From the NCBI GenBank assembly GCA_947625895.1, contig CANQPZ010000003.1, positions 1-57,591 of the forward strand: 57,591 nucleotides of DNA, read 5' to 3'. A program made the translations under genes and the position numbers. The notes beneath the pieces are model-generated. The model worked only from the letters and a program-made list of their open reading frames with translations. It was not told where the DNA came from and ran no database searches. This DNA is from an uncultured Clostridia bacterium. Lineage in GTDB: Bacteria > Bacillota > Clostridia > TANB77 > CAG-508. Of this stretch, positions 7,875 to 18,300 are shown piece after piece (positions within the stretch are counted from its first letter, which is position 1; each line of letters starts with the position of its first letter).

Positions 7875-9458
7875 ATGTTAAGTGCAAATGGAGTAACCGT
7901 AAGGTTTGGAAAAAGAGTATTATTTGAAGATGTTAATATAAATTTTGGAAAAGGAAATTGCTATGGAATTATTGGAGCAAACGGTGCTGGAAAATCAACT
8001 TTTCTTAAAATATTATCAAAAGAAATTGAACCAAGCAAAGGAGATGTCAGCTTAGACAAAGGAGAAAGATTATCTGTTTTAAAACAAGATCACTTTGCTT
8101 ATGAAGAATACACTGTAATTGATACAGTTATAATGGGAAACAAAGAATTATATGATATTATGAAAGAAAAAGATGCTATATATAGTAAGCCAGATTTTTC
8201 CGAAGAAGATGGAATGAAAGCAGCTAAATTAGAAGAAAGATTCGCAGAATTAGATGGATGGAATGCAGAATCAGATGCCGCTATTCTATTAAATAATTTA
8301 GGAATTATTCCAGATAATCATTACAAATTAATGAAAGAAATAGAAGCAAAAGATAAGGTAAAAGTATTATTAGCACAAAGTTTATTTGGGAATCCAGATG
8401 TTTTATTATTAGATGAGCCAACAAACGACTTAGACTTAAAAAGTATTAACTGGCTACAAGACTTTCTAATGGATTTTGAAAATACTGTAATTGTAGTATC
8501 ACATGACAGATATTTTTTAAATAAAGTTTGTACGCATATAGCAGATGTAGACTTTGGAAAAATTAAAGTATATCCAGGAAACTATGACTTTTGGTATGAA
8601 TCAAGCCAACTTGCATTAAAACAAGCAAGAGAACAGAATAAGAAAAAAGAAGAAAAAATTAAAGAATTACAAGACTTTATTGCAAGATTTAGTGCAAATG
8701 CTTCTAAATCAAAACAAGCAACATCAAGGAAAAAGACATTAGAAAAAATTGAATTAGAAGAAATAAAACCATCTAATCGAAAATATCCATACATTGATTT
8801 TAAACCAGATCGTGAGCCTGGAAAAGAAATTTTGGAAGTAAAAAATGTATCAAAAACGATAGAAGGAGTAAAAGTTTTAGACAAAGTATCATTTGCAATC
8901 AAACAAGGAAATAAAATTGCATTTTTAGCAGATAACGAAATTGCAAAAACAGTATTATTCCAAATTATTTCAGGGGAATTAGAGCCAGATGAAGGTGAAC
9001 TAATATGGGGAACAACCATAACGAAAAATTATTTTCCAAAAGATAATAATTATTTATTTAACACAGATGAGAACTTAACAGAATGGCTTAGAAAATATTC
9101 AAAAGATCCAGATGAAACTTATGTAAGAGGATTTTTAGGAAGAATGTTATTTTCAGGAGATGAAGCATTAAAAAAAGTAAATGTTCTTTCAGGTGGAGAA
9201 AAAGTAAGATGTGTATTATCTAAAATGATGTTATCAGGTGCTAATTTTTTAATTTTTGACGAACCAACAAATCATTTAGATATGGAAAGTATAACAGCAT
9301 TAAATGAGGGAATGAAAAAATTTAATGGAAATATATTATTTACATCACATGATCATGAACTAACACAAACAGTAGCGAACCGAATAATAGATATTAAAAA
9401 TGACGGAACAGTAATCGATAGAGAAATAACCTATAATGAATATTTAGGGGTGGAATAA
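7875..9458 (+). CDS. ABC-F family ATPase (YbiT/YkpA-like)
   Basis: 527 residues with two nucleotide-binding domains, no membrane part, and a charged linker (about 255-290) as in ABC-F ribosome-associated translation factors. NBD1 has Walker A GANGAGKST and Walker B LLLDEPTN, but the signature position reads KEIEAKDKVKVLL instead of LSGGE. NBD2 has a proper signature LSGGEK and LIFDEPTN, but a degenerate Walker A (ADNEIAKT). A weak NBD2 Walker A is known in the YbiT branch; the fully lost NBD1 signature is less usual. The next gene starts 4 bases after its stop, so they are probably co-transcribed. Confidence 0.85.
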   Translation: MLSANGVTVRFGKRVLFEDVNINFGKGNCYGIIGANGAGKSTFLKILSKEIEPSKGDVSLDKGERLSVLKQDHFAYEEYTVIDTVIMGNKELYDIMKEKDAIYSKPDFSEEDGMKAAKLEERFAELDGWNAESDAAILLNNLGIIPDNHYKLMKEIEAKDKVKVLLAQSLFGNPDVLLLDEPTNDLDLKSINWLQDFLMDFENTVIVVSHDRYFLNKVCTHIADVDFGKIKVYPGNYDFWYESSQLALKQAREQNKKKEEKIKELQDFIARFSANASKSKQATSRKKTLEKIELEEIKPSNRKYPYIDFKPDREPGKEILEVKNVSKTIEGVKVLDKVSFAIKQGNKIAFLADNEIAKTVLFQIISGELEPDEGELIWGTTITKNYFPKDNNYLFNTDENLTEWLRKYSKDPDETYVRGFLGRMLFSGDEALKKVNVLSGGEKVRCVLSKMMLSGANFLIFDEPTNHLDMESITALNEGMKKFNGNILFTSHDHELTQTVANRIIDIKNDGTVIDREITYNEYLGVE

Positions 9459-9462
9459 GATT

Positions 9463-9933
9463 ATGAGTAGAGTTGATAAAATAAATTATTATTTAAATAT
9501 TGCAGAAAGTGTAGCAGAAAGAGGAACATGTTTAAGAAATAATTATGGAAGTATTATAGTAAAAAATGATGAAATAATATCAACTGGGTATACGGGAGCA
9601 CCTAGAGGAAGGAAAAATTGTTTAGACTTAGGATATTGCATGAAAAAAGACATGCCAAGTGGAAAAGGATATGACAAATGTAGATCTGTTCATAGTGAAC
9701 AAAATGCAATGCTTAGTGCAGCAAGAAAAGATATGATTGGAGCAACATTATATTTAGTAGGAATTAATAAAAGAGATAATGAATATGTAAAAGATAATTG
9801 GCCTTGCACATTTTGCAAAAGAATGATAATAAATGCTGGAATCAAAGATGTAATTATGAGAGACACTAAAACAGAATATCGCATTGAGCAGGTAAAAAAT
9901 TGGATTGAAAATGATGATTCTTTAGAATATTAA
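9463..9933 (+). CDS. comEB: dCMP deaminase (ComEB-like)
   Basis: 156 residues with the zinc-dependent cytidine/deoxycytidylate deaminase fold. The catalytic motif is CRSVHSEQNAM (HxE) and the second zinc motif is WPCTFCKRM (PCxxC). An extra cysteine/histidine set in the N-terminal half (CLDLGYC) fits the second structural zinc of dCMP deaminases. It converts dCMP to dUMP for dTMP synthesis. It is tightly spaced behind the ABC-F gene. Confidence 0.9.
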   Translation: MSRVDKINYYLNIAESVAERGTCLRNNYGSIIVKNDEIISTGYTGAPRGRKNCLDLGYCMKKDMPSGKGYDKCRSVHSEQNAMLSAARKDMIGATLYLVGINKRDNEYVKDNWPCTFCKRMIINAGIKDVIMRDTKTEYRIEQVKNWIENDDSLEY

Positions 9934-9973
9934 TAGTATTTTTACTTACAAAAAATACTCGAAAGGAAGAAAA

Positions 9974-12157
9974 ATGGATAAAATTATTAAAATAATTGCG
10001 GAAGAATTAAACATTAAAGAGAAACAAGTAGAAGCAACAATAAAATTAATTGATGAAGGAAATACAATACCTTTTATTGCTAGATATAGAAAAGAAGTAA
10101 CAGGAGGACTTTCAGATGAGACATTAAGAGACTTAGGAGAAAGATTAAATTACTTAAGAAATCTAGAACAAAGAAAAGAAGAAGTAATTCATTCTATTGA
10201 TGAACAAGGAAAACTAACAGATGAAATATTGCAAGCTATTGCTATTGCAAAAACTTTAGCCGAAGTAGAAGATATTTATAGACCATATAAACAAAAAAAG
10301 AAAACAAGAGCAACCGTAGCGAAGGCAAAAGGATTAGAACCATTGGCAAAGATAATTATAGAACAAAAAGAAACAAAACCAATTGTAGAAATTGCAAAAG
10401 AATATATTAATATAGATAAACTATCAGAAGAAGATAAAAAGAATAAAGATAAAGTAGTAAGTAATGAAGAAGAAGCAATTCAAGGTGCTTTGGATATTAT
10501 TGCAGAAGATATTTCAGACAATAGTAAATATAGAAAAGAAATTAAAAGGCAGTGTTATAGAGAAGCATTAATACAGACAAAAGCGGCTAAAGACGAAGAA
10601 AAATCAAATTATGAAATGTATTATGATTATAGTGAAGCTATAAAATATATACCAAGCCATAGAATTTTAGCTATCAATAGAGGAGAAAAAGAGGAATTTT
10701 TAAAAGTTAAAATAGAAAAGCCTGAAGAAAAAATATTAGCTTATATAGAAAAAGATACAATAAAAGGTGAAACACAATTCACACAAATGTTAAAAGACAC
10801 TATTTTGGATAGTTTTAAAAGATTAATAGAACCTTCTATTGAAAGAGAAATAAGAGCAGATCTAACGGAAAAAGCAGAAGAAAAAGCAATTAAAGTATTT
10901 GGAAAAAATTCAAAACAATTACTTCTTGGTGCACCGATTAAAGGAAAAACAGTTATGGGATTTGACCCAGCATACCGTACAGGATGCAAAATAGCAGTTA
11001 TAGATGAAACAGGAAAAGTTTTAGATTATACAACAGTTTATCCAACAGAACCACAAAATGATATAGTAGGTGCTAAAAGAGAACTTTTAAAATTAATTGA
11101 AAAAGATGAAGTTGATATGATAGCAATTGGAAATGGAACAGCTTCTCGTGAATCTGAAATGTTTGTAGCAGATATGATAAAAGATACTACAAGGGATGTC
11201 CATTATGTAATTGTAAGTGAAGCGGGAGCTTCTGTGTATTCTGCATCAAAACTTGCAACAGAAGAATATCCAGATATAAATGTATCTATAAGAGGTGCAA
11301 TATCAATTGCAAGAAGATTACAAGATCCACTTGCAGAACTTGTGAAAATTGATCCAAAAGCAATTGGAGTAGGACAATATCAACATGATGTAAATCAAAA
11401 AAAATTAGCAGAAAGTTTAACTGGAGTTGTAGAAGATAGTGTTAATAAAGTAGGAGTAGATGTAAATACGGCTACACCATCACTTCTTTCTTATGTTTCA
11501 GGAATAAATAATACAATAGCTAAAAATATTGTAAAATATAGAGATGAAAATGGTAAATTAAAAAATAGAAAACAACTTCTAAAAGTACCAAAATTAGGGA
11601 AAGCAGCATTTGAACAATGTGCAGGATTCTTAAGAATATTTGATGGAGATAATCCATTAGAAGTAACAGCAGTGCATCCAGAAAGCTATGAAGCAACAGA
11701 AAAACTTTTAAAAGAACTAGGATTTGATAAAAACGATTTAAAGAATAAAGAAAAATTAGAAGAACTAAAAACTAAATTAAAATCTGTAAATGTAGAAACA
11801 ATGGCAAAACAGTTAGAAATAGGAGAAATGACATTAACAGATATAATTACAGAACTATCAAAACCAGGAAGAGATCCTCGTGAAGATATGCCAAAGCCAA
11901 TACTTCGTAGTGATGTCTTAAAATTAGAAGATTTAAAAGAAGGAATGGTATTAACAGGTACAGTTAGAAATGTAATAGATTTTGGAGCATTTGTAGATAT
12001 TGGTGTAAAGCATGATGGGTTAGTACATATCTCAGAAATGAGCGACAAATATATAAAAAATCCTTCTGAGGTAGTATCCGTAGGAGATATTGTAAAAGTA
12101 AAAGTAATCAAAATTGATAAAGAAAGGCAAAAAGTAGGACTTTCAATGAAAGTTTAA
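9974..12157 (+). CDS. tex: Tex family RNA-binding transcription/translation factor
   Basis: 727 residues, full length for the family. The N-terminal helical Tex domain has FIARYRKE. The YqgF-like nuclease-fold domain has MGFDPAYRTGCK. Helix-hairpin-helix segments follow (NRKQLLKVPKLGKAAFEQ). The C-terminal S1 domain starts near residue 655 (GMVLTGTVRNVIDFGAFVDIG). Tex binds structured nucleic acid and interacts with the transcription and translation machinery; it is broadly conserved. It contains many out-of-frame CGG triplets but none in frame. Confidence 0.95.
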   Translation: MDKIIKIIAEELNIKEKQVEATIKLIDEGNTIPFIARYRKEVTGGLSDETLRDLGERLNYLRNLEQRKEEVIHSIDEQGKLTDEILQAIAIAKTLAEVEDIYRPYKQKKKTRATVAKAKGLEPLAKIIIEQKETKPIVEIAKEYINIDKLSEEDKKNKDKVVSNEEEAIQGALDIIAEDISDNSKYRKEIKRQCYREALIQTKAAKDEEKSNYEMYYDYSEAIKYIPSHRILAINRGEKEEFLKVKIEKPEEKILAYIEKDTIKGETQFTQMLKDTILDSFKRLIEPSIEREIRADLTEKAEEKAIKVFGKNSKQLLLGAPIKGKTVMGFDPAYRTGCKIAVIDETGKVLDYTTVYPTEPQNDIVGAKRELLKLIEKDEVDMIAIGNGTASRESEMFVADMIKDTTRDVHYVIVSEAGASVYSASKLATEEYPDINVSIRGAISIARRLQDPLAELVKIDPKAIGVGQYQHDVNQKKLAESLTGVVEDSVNKVGVDVNTATPSLLSYVSGINNTIAKNIVKYRDENGKLKNRKQLLKVPKLGKAAFEQCAGFLRIFDGDNPLEVTAVHPESYEATEKLLKELGFDKNDLKNKEKLEELKTKLKSVNVETMAKQLEIGEMTLTDIITELSKPGRDPREDMPKPILRSDVLKLEDLKEGMVLTGTVRNVIDFGAFVDIGVKHDGLVHISEMSDKYIKNPSEVVSVGDIVKVKVIKIDKERQKVGLSMKV

Positions 12158-12166
12158 TAAATCATA

Positions 12167-12203
12167 AAAGGGGACGGAATTTTTTGACAACACCGTCCCC
12201 TTT
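12167..12203. terminator. Bidirectional terminator between tex and the regulator, GGGGACGG type
   Basis: Stem AAAGGGGACGG / CCGTCCCCTTT with a 15-base loop that includes TTTTTTGACA. The GC-rich palindrome stands out in this genome and resembles the GGGGACGG...CCGTCCCC repeats known to be scattered in Clostridia. Confidence 0.75.
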
Positions 12204-12212
12204 GACAATTTT

Positions 12213-13253
12213 TTATTTGTATTTATTTTGAATTTCCTGAATTTCATCTAAATGATTATGCAAAATATCCAAAAACAAATCTACCAATTCTGGATCAAAT
12301 TGAGTACCTTTACATCTTTCAAATTCTTCAATAACATTCTCTAAAGACATAGAGTCACGATAAGTTCTTCTTGAAGTCATAGCATCGAAACTGTCTGCGA
12401 TGGCAGTAATCCTTGCTAAATAAGGAATATCATTACCTTTTAATTGACTAGGATAGCCATGACCATCAAACCTCTCGTGATGATGTTTTACAATAGGAAT
12501 AACATTTTTAAAAATAGTTGCTGTTGACAAAATATGAGCTCCAATAGAAGGGTGATTTTTAATTTCTGAATATTCATCATCAGTTAATTTTGAATCCTTT
12601 AATAAAATGCTATCTGGAACACCTATTTTTCCAATGTCATGGAATAAACCACCAATTTTTAAAGTCTTCAAATCATCATTAGATAATCCAAGATGTTTAC
12701 CAATTAAAACAGAATACTCGGAAACTCTATCAGAATGACCTCTAGTATATGCATCTTTTGCTTCAACAGTATATCTTAAAGTTTCAATACTTTCTAAATA
12801 AGCATTTTCTAATTCTCTATTAATTGCTTTAATTTCATTCATTTGAGAAATAGACTTTATTCCAGACTCAATTAAAAGTAACAACTGATCAAATTTATCA
12901 CTTTTTTCACAATAACCTTGAATATCAAGTCTCCTAATAGTCTCTAAAGGTGGAGCCAAATCTTTATGACCAGTTAATAATAAAATATATAATTCCTTAT
13001 TAAATTCTCTTATTTTCTCAACGACTTGATCACCATGAATAGGAGTCATAATAAAATCCAAAATCATTAAGTCAAAATGATCATTTTTAACCTTTTCGAT
13101 TGCTTCTAATGGATTTGTAACTCCAATAAATTCATATCCAGATCTTTTTAAGAAAATAGATAATGAATCAATGATTCCCTCTTCGTCATCTACAGCTATA
13201 ATTCTATAATTTTTATTTTCAACATTTTCTGAATTTTGTAATCCTTTTCTCAT
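12213..13253 (-). CDS. Response regulator with HD-GYP phosphodiesterase domain
   Basis: 346 residues. The N-terminal receiver has acidic VDDEE, a phospho-acceptor aspartate in MILDFIM, and LLTGH. A helical linker follows, then an HD-GYP domain with FHDIGKIGVPD, HHHERFDGHGYP and the conserved end GTQFDP. HD-GYP proteins hydrolyse cyclic dinucleotides, usually c-di-GMP. The gene is the last of the leftward NRPS-kinase-regulator run, 73 bases after the kinase, so the kinase is the likely phosphodonor. Confidence 0.9.
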   Translation of the reverse strand: MRKGLQNSENVENKNYRIIAVDDEEGIIDSLSIFLKRSGYEFIGVTNPLEAIEKVKNDHFDLMILDFIMTPIHGDQVVEKIREFNKELYILLLTGHKDLAPPLETIRRLDIQGYCEKSDKFDQLLLLIESGIKSISQMNEIKAINRELENAYLESIETLRYTVEAKDAYTRGHSDRVSEYSVLIGKHLGLSNDDLKTLKIGGLFHDIGKIGVPDSILLKDSKLTDDEYSEIKNHPSIGAHILSTATIFKNVIPIVKHHHERFDGHGYPSQLKGNDIPYLARITAIADSFDAMTSRRTYRDSMSLENVIEEFERCKGTQFDPELVDLFLDILHNHLDEIQEIQNKYK

Positions 13254-13326
13254 ATTATAACCTCATTACTAATAAATTAACTATTTTCCACATTATATTA
13301 ATAAAAAGTGGAAAAATCAAGAGTTT

Positions 13327-15348
13327 CTATAAAAAATGAAGTGGCAATATTATTTTAAAAGTAGTACCTTTATCTGTTTCTGAATCTACAGTAATATTTC
13401 CTTTAAAATGAGCTCGAATAGTTGAGTATGACATGTATAATCCAAGACCAGTTCCATTTTTTCCTTTTGTTGTAATCATTTCTTTAAATAACTTGTCTTT
13501 TACCTTATTTGGTAAACCAGGTCCATAATCTCTAACTGAAATAATTAAATTATTTCCCTCTTTTTCAACAATTAAATCTATTGTTTCATCCGTTTTTCCA
13601 TTATAAGCCTGAATAGAGTTAGATATCATGTTATTAATAACTTGTATTAAACTATTAATGTCACCATGGATAACAGTATTTTCATCAGTTTTTAAAGATA
13701 TATTTAAATAGATAATAGCATTTTTTAATTCATGCTTCATTAAAATATCAACTCTTTTTAAAACTTCTCCGATTGTAAAAGAAATTTCTTCTTGATTTGA
13801 CATAGTAACAGCCTGACCTTTTACGGCAGTAATAACATCAGACATATATTCAGTATGTGTTTTGATTTTAGCAATCCAATCTGACATATCATGTGCAATA
13901 TCATGATGATCTTTACTATTTACTTCTGGATCATCAATAGAAGAATCATATTCTTTTATTAAATCAGATAAACCTTCAGCAGCACCAGAAATAGACATAA
14001 TAGGAGTTTTTAGGTTATGGGCAATACCACCAATTAACTGACCAAGAGAAGCTAAACGCTCTCTTTCCATTAAAGTCTGTTGATTATCATGAATTTGTGA
14101 AATATTTTTCTTAGTTAAATCTTGAATTTTATTAAAAGCAACAGTTAGTTCACCTAATTCATCGTTAGAAACTATTGGTATTTTATTAAATTCACTATTA
14201 TTTTTTGTGTTTATATCATTAAGACCATTAACTATAATCTTAACTTGATTTGAAAGAGAAGATGAATAGTACCAAACTAAGAAAGATATTATACCAAATA
14301 AAACAACAAAAGTAGTTATAATATAAACTAATGCATCTTCACCAGCTATAGGGAAACGAACGCCCACAATATAATCTTCACCATTAACAGAAATATGTTT
14401 AATATATCCTTGAGTATTTACTGCATAATGCTCATAAACCCTGCCATCATATTTATCTGATAATTCAAATATATATTTTCTAAAAAAGTCAGTTAAAGGT
14501 ATTCCATCAGAAGTAGATATATTTTTATTAGAATCAATTACAAAATAAGTATGAGTGCCATCTATATAATCTAAATGACTTAAAGTATCCATTAACTCAT
14601 TGCTATCATGATATATATTGTTATCAAAATTATACTTTAATTCATTTTTATAATAATAATAAAAATCGTCTCCTCTTACATTAACTAATCGAGAATAAGC
14701 AACAATAACTGTAAAAAATAGACCTGCAATTAATAATGGTAATAACAATAAAATCATATCATTTGATAGTTTAGTAGATTTTTTTCCTGACAAACGATTT
14801 TCTTTAAAAGTTGAAATAAGGATAGGCTTAAATAAGTTCTTAGAAAATACATATGAGATAGTAGCATTAAAAGTTAAAATGGAAACCCATAAAATAGCTA
14901 CTGTTATGCCAGAAGACTCCAATTCATGTTTTACAATTGGCATACCAAGTCCAATTGTAATGGCAATAAAAGGTATAATAATTTGTAATAAATAAAACTT
15001 AGTAGGAGCAGTTAATAATGTTTTTCTTATTTCCTCAACAGAATATTTGGAATTACTAGGTCCATTTTTTTCAAAGTTTGCAATTTTTTTAAATAAGAAA
15101 AATCGTTGATAAAGCACAAACAAAGAGACAACTATAATATATAGCAATATAAATTGAGATGTATAAGAAAGACCTCCATATTCAATTTGAAATTGAGTAT
15201 CAACTGTTCCAGGTGGATAGTTTAAAATCCTATGCATGAATGGATATAATACCCAAGCACAGACAGATAAAGTTATAACATAAGATAAAATAACTTTTTG
15301 GTATGCATATAAATGTAATCCTTTTTTGTTTTTCTTTTGAGTTTCCAT
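13327..15348 (-). CDS. Membrane sensor histidine kinase
   Basis: 673 residues. Hydrophobic segments sit near residues 15-35, 58-80, 115-135, 145-168 and 198-220. An external sensing region of about 115 residues follows, then a last helix (338-362), a HAMP-like linker, a HisKA-like H-box (GGIAHNLKTPI) and a HATPase with RDYGPGLP, GTGLGLY and a C-terminal GTTFKI box. The polytopic N-terminus suggests sensing of a membrane-soluble signal. Its start is only 15 bases after the NRPS stop, so the NRPS and kinase are almost certainly co-transcribed. The product of the NRPS could be the ligand (inference). Confidence 0.9.
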   Translation of the reverse strand: METQKKNKKGLHLYAYQKVILSYVITLSVCAWVLYPFMHRILNYPPGTVDTQFQIEYGGLSYTSQFILLYIIVVSLFVLYQRFFLFKKIANFEKNGPSNSKYSVEEIRKTLLTAPTKFYLLQIIIPFIAITIGLGMPIVKHELESSGITVAILWVSILTFNATISYVFSKNLFKPILISTFKENRLSGKKSTKLSNDMILLLLPLLIAGLFFTVIVAYSRLVNVRGDDFYYYYKNELKYNFDNNIYHDSNELMDTLSHLDYIDGTHTYFVIDSNKNISTSDGIPLTDFFRKYIFELSDKYDGRVYEHYAVNTQGYIKHISVNGEDYIVGVRFPIAGEDALVYIITTFVVLFGIISFLVWYYSSSLSNQVKIIVNGLNDINTKNNSEFNKIPIVSNDELGELTVAFNKIQDLTKKNISQIHDNQQTLMERERLASLGQLIGGIAHNLKTPIMSISGAAEGLSDLIKEYDSSIDDPEVNSKDHHDIAHDMSDWIAKIKTHTEYMSDVITAVKGQAVTMSNQEEISFTIGEVLKRVDILMKHELKNAIIYLNISLKTDENTVIHGDINSLIQVINNMISNSIQAYNGKTDETIDLIVEKEGNNLIISVRDYGPGLPNKVKDKLFKEMITTKGKNGTGLGLYMSYSTIRAHFKGNITVDSETDKGTTFKIILPLHFL

Positions 15349-15363
15349 TATTTAAATCCTCCC

Positions 15364-18300
15364 TTATATAAAGTGAATATTTGAACAGTATTCTATAATT
15401 TTCTGTAAATATTTCAAATCTATTTTATGATAATGAAAATTAATATTATCTAAATATTTTAAAGTAATATTACATTGATTTTTTATATTTAGATAAGAAA
15501 TATTTGTATGTAAATTATAGTCATTTATTATCAAAGAATTTGAATCTAAATCTGTTTTTATAAGTTTTTTATAAAAATCCGAATCTTTCAATATCTTGAT
15601 TTGGTAATTTAAAAGATTTAATTTATCAATTAAAGTTTGCATAGTAAATTTCTTAGGATTCATCATGTGAAAAATTTTATTCTGATTTCCATAATGATAA
15701 ATTATACTAGTGATAGCCATTGCTATATCATCAACAGGTGATAAATCAAATTCTTGCAAAGTACTACTTTCATAAAAATATTTATTTTTTAATATAAATT
15801 GTAATTTATTATAAAATGCATTACTGTCAATATTATATTGAAAAAATCCATCTCTGTATCTACCAGTTAAATTACCTACACGAAAAATATTAGCTTTTAA
15901 CAAACCTTGTTTCATATTTTGAAGTAAATAATCTTCTGCTAATAATTTACTTTTTATGTAGTAATTTTCTTGATAATTTTGCCCAATAAAGAAATTTTCT
16001 TCTGTAAAATTAACACATTCAGAAGTATTGGTTAAAGGCATAAAGTCACATGATATACTAGTAGTAGATATATGATTTAAGCAAATATCATATTTCATGC
16101 AGAAATCAGCAATATTTTTAGAACCATCTAAATTTGTTTTTTTAAATTCATCATATTTTCCAATGTGCTTTACTAAAGCGGCCGAATGAATTACACAATC
16201 AATAGTATGGCCTAATTTGTCTAAAACATCCTCGGCTAAATCTAAATTCTTATATTTAATATCACCTATAACTATTTCAATTTTATCAAATATAAAATCA
16301 TCTGTATACTTATCTTGAAAATAAAATTTAAATATACTCGAAATTCTATTTTTTGCATTTTCAATGTTAGAAGCTCGTACTAAACAAAATATTTTAGCAT
16401 TAGTGTTAAATAAAGCTTCAAGAATATGAACACCTAAAAATCCAGTACATCCAGTTAATAAGATATTTTTAGAATGTCGTTTTCTTATTTTTATATTATC
16501 TAAATTATGCTTTAAAAATGAATAATTATCATTAATAAAAGATGAGTCACCTGATGCAGAAATCTGTTCTAAAGCAAAACATAAATCTTTTACAGTAGAA
16601 TAATCATAAAAATATCGTGTTGGGACAGATATTCCTAAATTAGATAATTGAGATTGTATTTTAATAATAGATAAAGAATCCATTCCAAGATTATTAAAAT
16701 CCTCATCAATACTAATTCTTTTTATATATAAACATTTTTCTAAAGCATGGCAGATATTCTTTTGTAAATCATTTTCTGGTTTTACATATTTTTTATTTTT
16801 ATAAAAATTGAAAGGAGAAGGCAAGCTTTTCTTATCAATTTTTCCATTTATCGTCAGAGGCAAATCAGAAATTGGAATAAAATGAGAAGGAATCATATAA
16901 TTAGGTAACTTATTTGCCAAAAATATTTTTAGTTCATAGCTTTGTATAGTAAAATCAGAAATATAATATGCACACAAAATATCTCTATCATTGTAATTAT
17001 AATTAATTATTGTACAGCCCTTAATAAATGGGTGAGTATTTAAAGTACGCTCAATTTCATTAAGTTCAATTCTATAACCTCTAATCTTTACTTGAGAATC
17101 ATTTCTTCCATAAAAGACTAATTCTCCTTGATTGGTCCAACTAACTATATCTCCAGATTTATACATTGTTAATTTTGGATGGTAAATATCTTTAATAAAA
17201 TTTTTTGCAGTCAAATCAGGATTGTTATAATATCCATTTGATACACCATCACCAGAGATATAAAGTTCTCCTTTTATGCCAGGAGGACAAAGTTTTAAAT
17301 TTTTATCCAAAACATAAAATCTAACATTAGACAAAGGCTTACCAATAGTAATAAATTTAGTATTTTTATCTAATCGTTTGCAACAACAACCAATTGTAGT
17401 TTCAGTTGGACCATACATATTATAAAGACGAGCAGAAGTAATTTGTTGTAAATTTTTCACAAAAGATAAACTAAATGATTCACCGCCAATTCCAATATCA
17501 GTAAGAGAAGAAAAATTATGTTTATCATTTGCAGAAGAGATTAAAGATTGAATTTTACTAGGAGTACCATATAAAATATTTACATTATAATTTGTAATCA
17601 AATCATTTAATTTTGAAAAATCATTTTGCTCTTCACCGTGTAGATAATATTAAAGTCAATCCATTTAAAAGTGTAACCCATAATTCATAACCAAAAACAT
17701 CGAATGAAATTGAAGCCATAGAAAGAACTACTTTATCACAAGAATAATCAATTATCTGAGAAATTCCTAATAAATAGTTATAAAAATTTCTATGTGTTAT
17801 AGTAACTGCTTTTGGCATTCCTGTAGAACCTGATGTATAAAGTAAATACATAGGATTTTTTGACAATATTCTTGGCTTTTGATAACTAGCCCTAGTTTTA
17901 AAATTAGAATTTAAATCCCAAGTAATTTTATTTTTTATATCCAAATTGAGATTAGAAATAACATATTCTGAATTTGAACTTTCAATCATATATTTTTGTC
18001 TATCTTCTGGGTGTAAAGGATCTATTAAAACATATGTACATCCACATTTAATAATAGATAATATTGCAACAATCAAATCAACTGAGCGCTCAAGAATTAC
18101 AGAAATATTGTGACCACTTTTTATATGATATTTTTTTTGTAAATAAGCAGCTAATTGAGTAGATAATTCATCTAATTCCTGAAAAGAAAATTTGGTATTA
18201 TTGCAAATAAGAGCAACTTTATTAGGATGTAAAGATATTTGCTTTTTCCACAAGTCTAATATGGTATTCTTAGAATTATAATAAACTTCAGTTTGATTGA

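Noticed and set aside
12167..12203. CRISPR or IS end at the GC-rich palindrome
   Set aside because: A single palindrome with T runs between converging genes is best explained as a terminator, possibly derived from a dispersed repeat; no spacer-repeat array or transposase is near.
5801..17638. TGA reassigned to an amino acid, since TGA follows CGG twice
   Set aside because: Reading TGA as sense does not restore the frame, and TGA ends several intact genes (for example the radical SAM gene at 1139).
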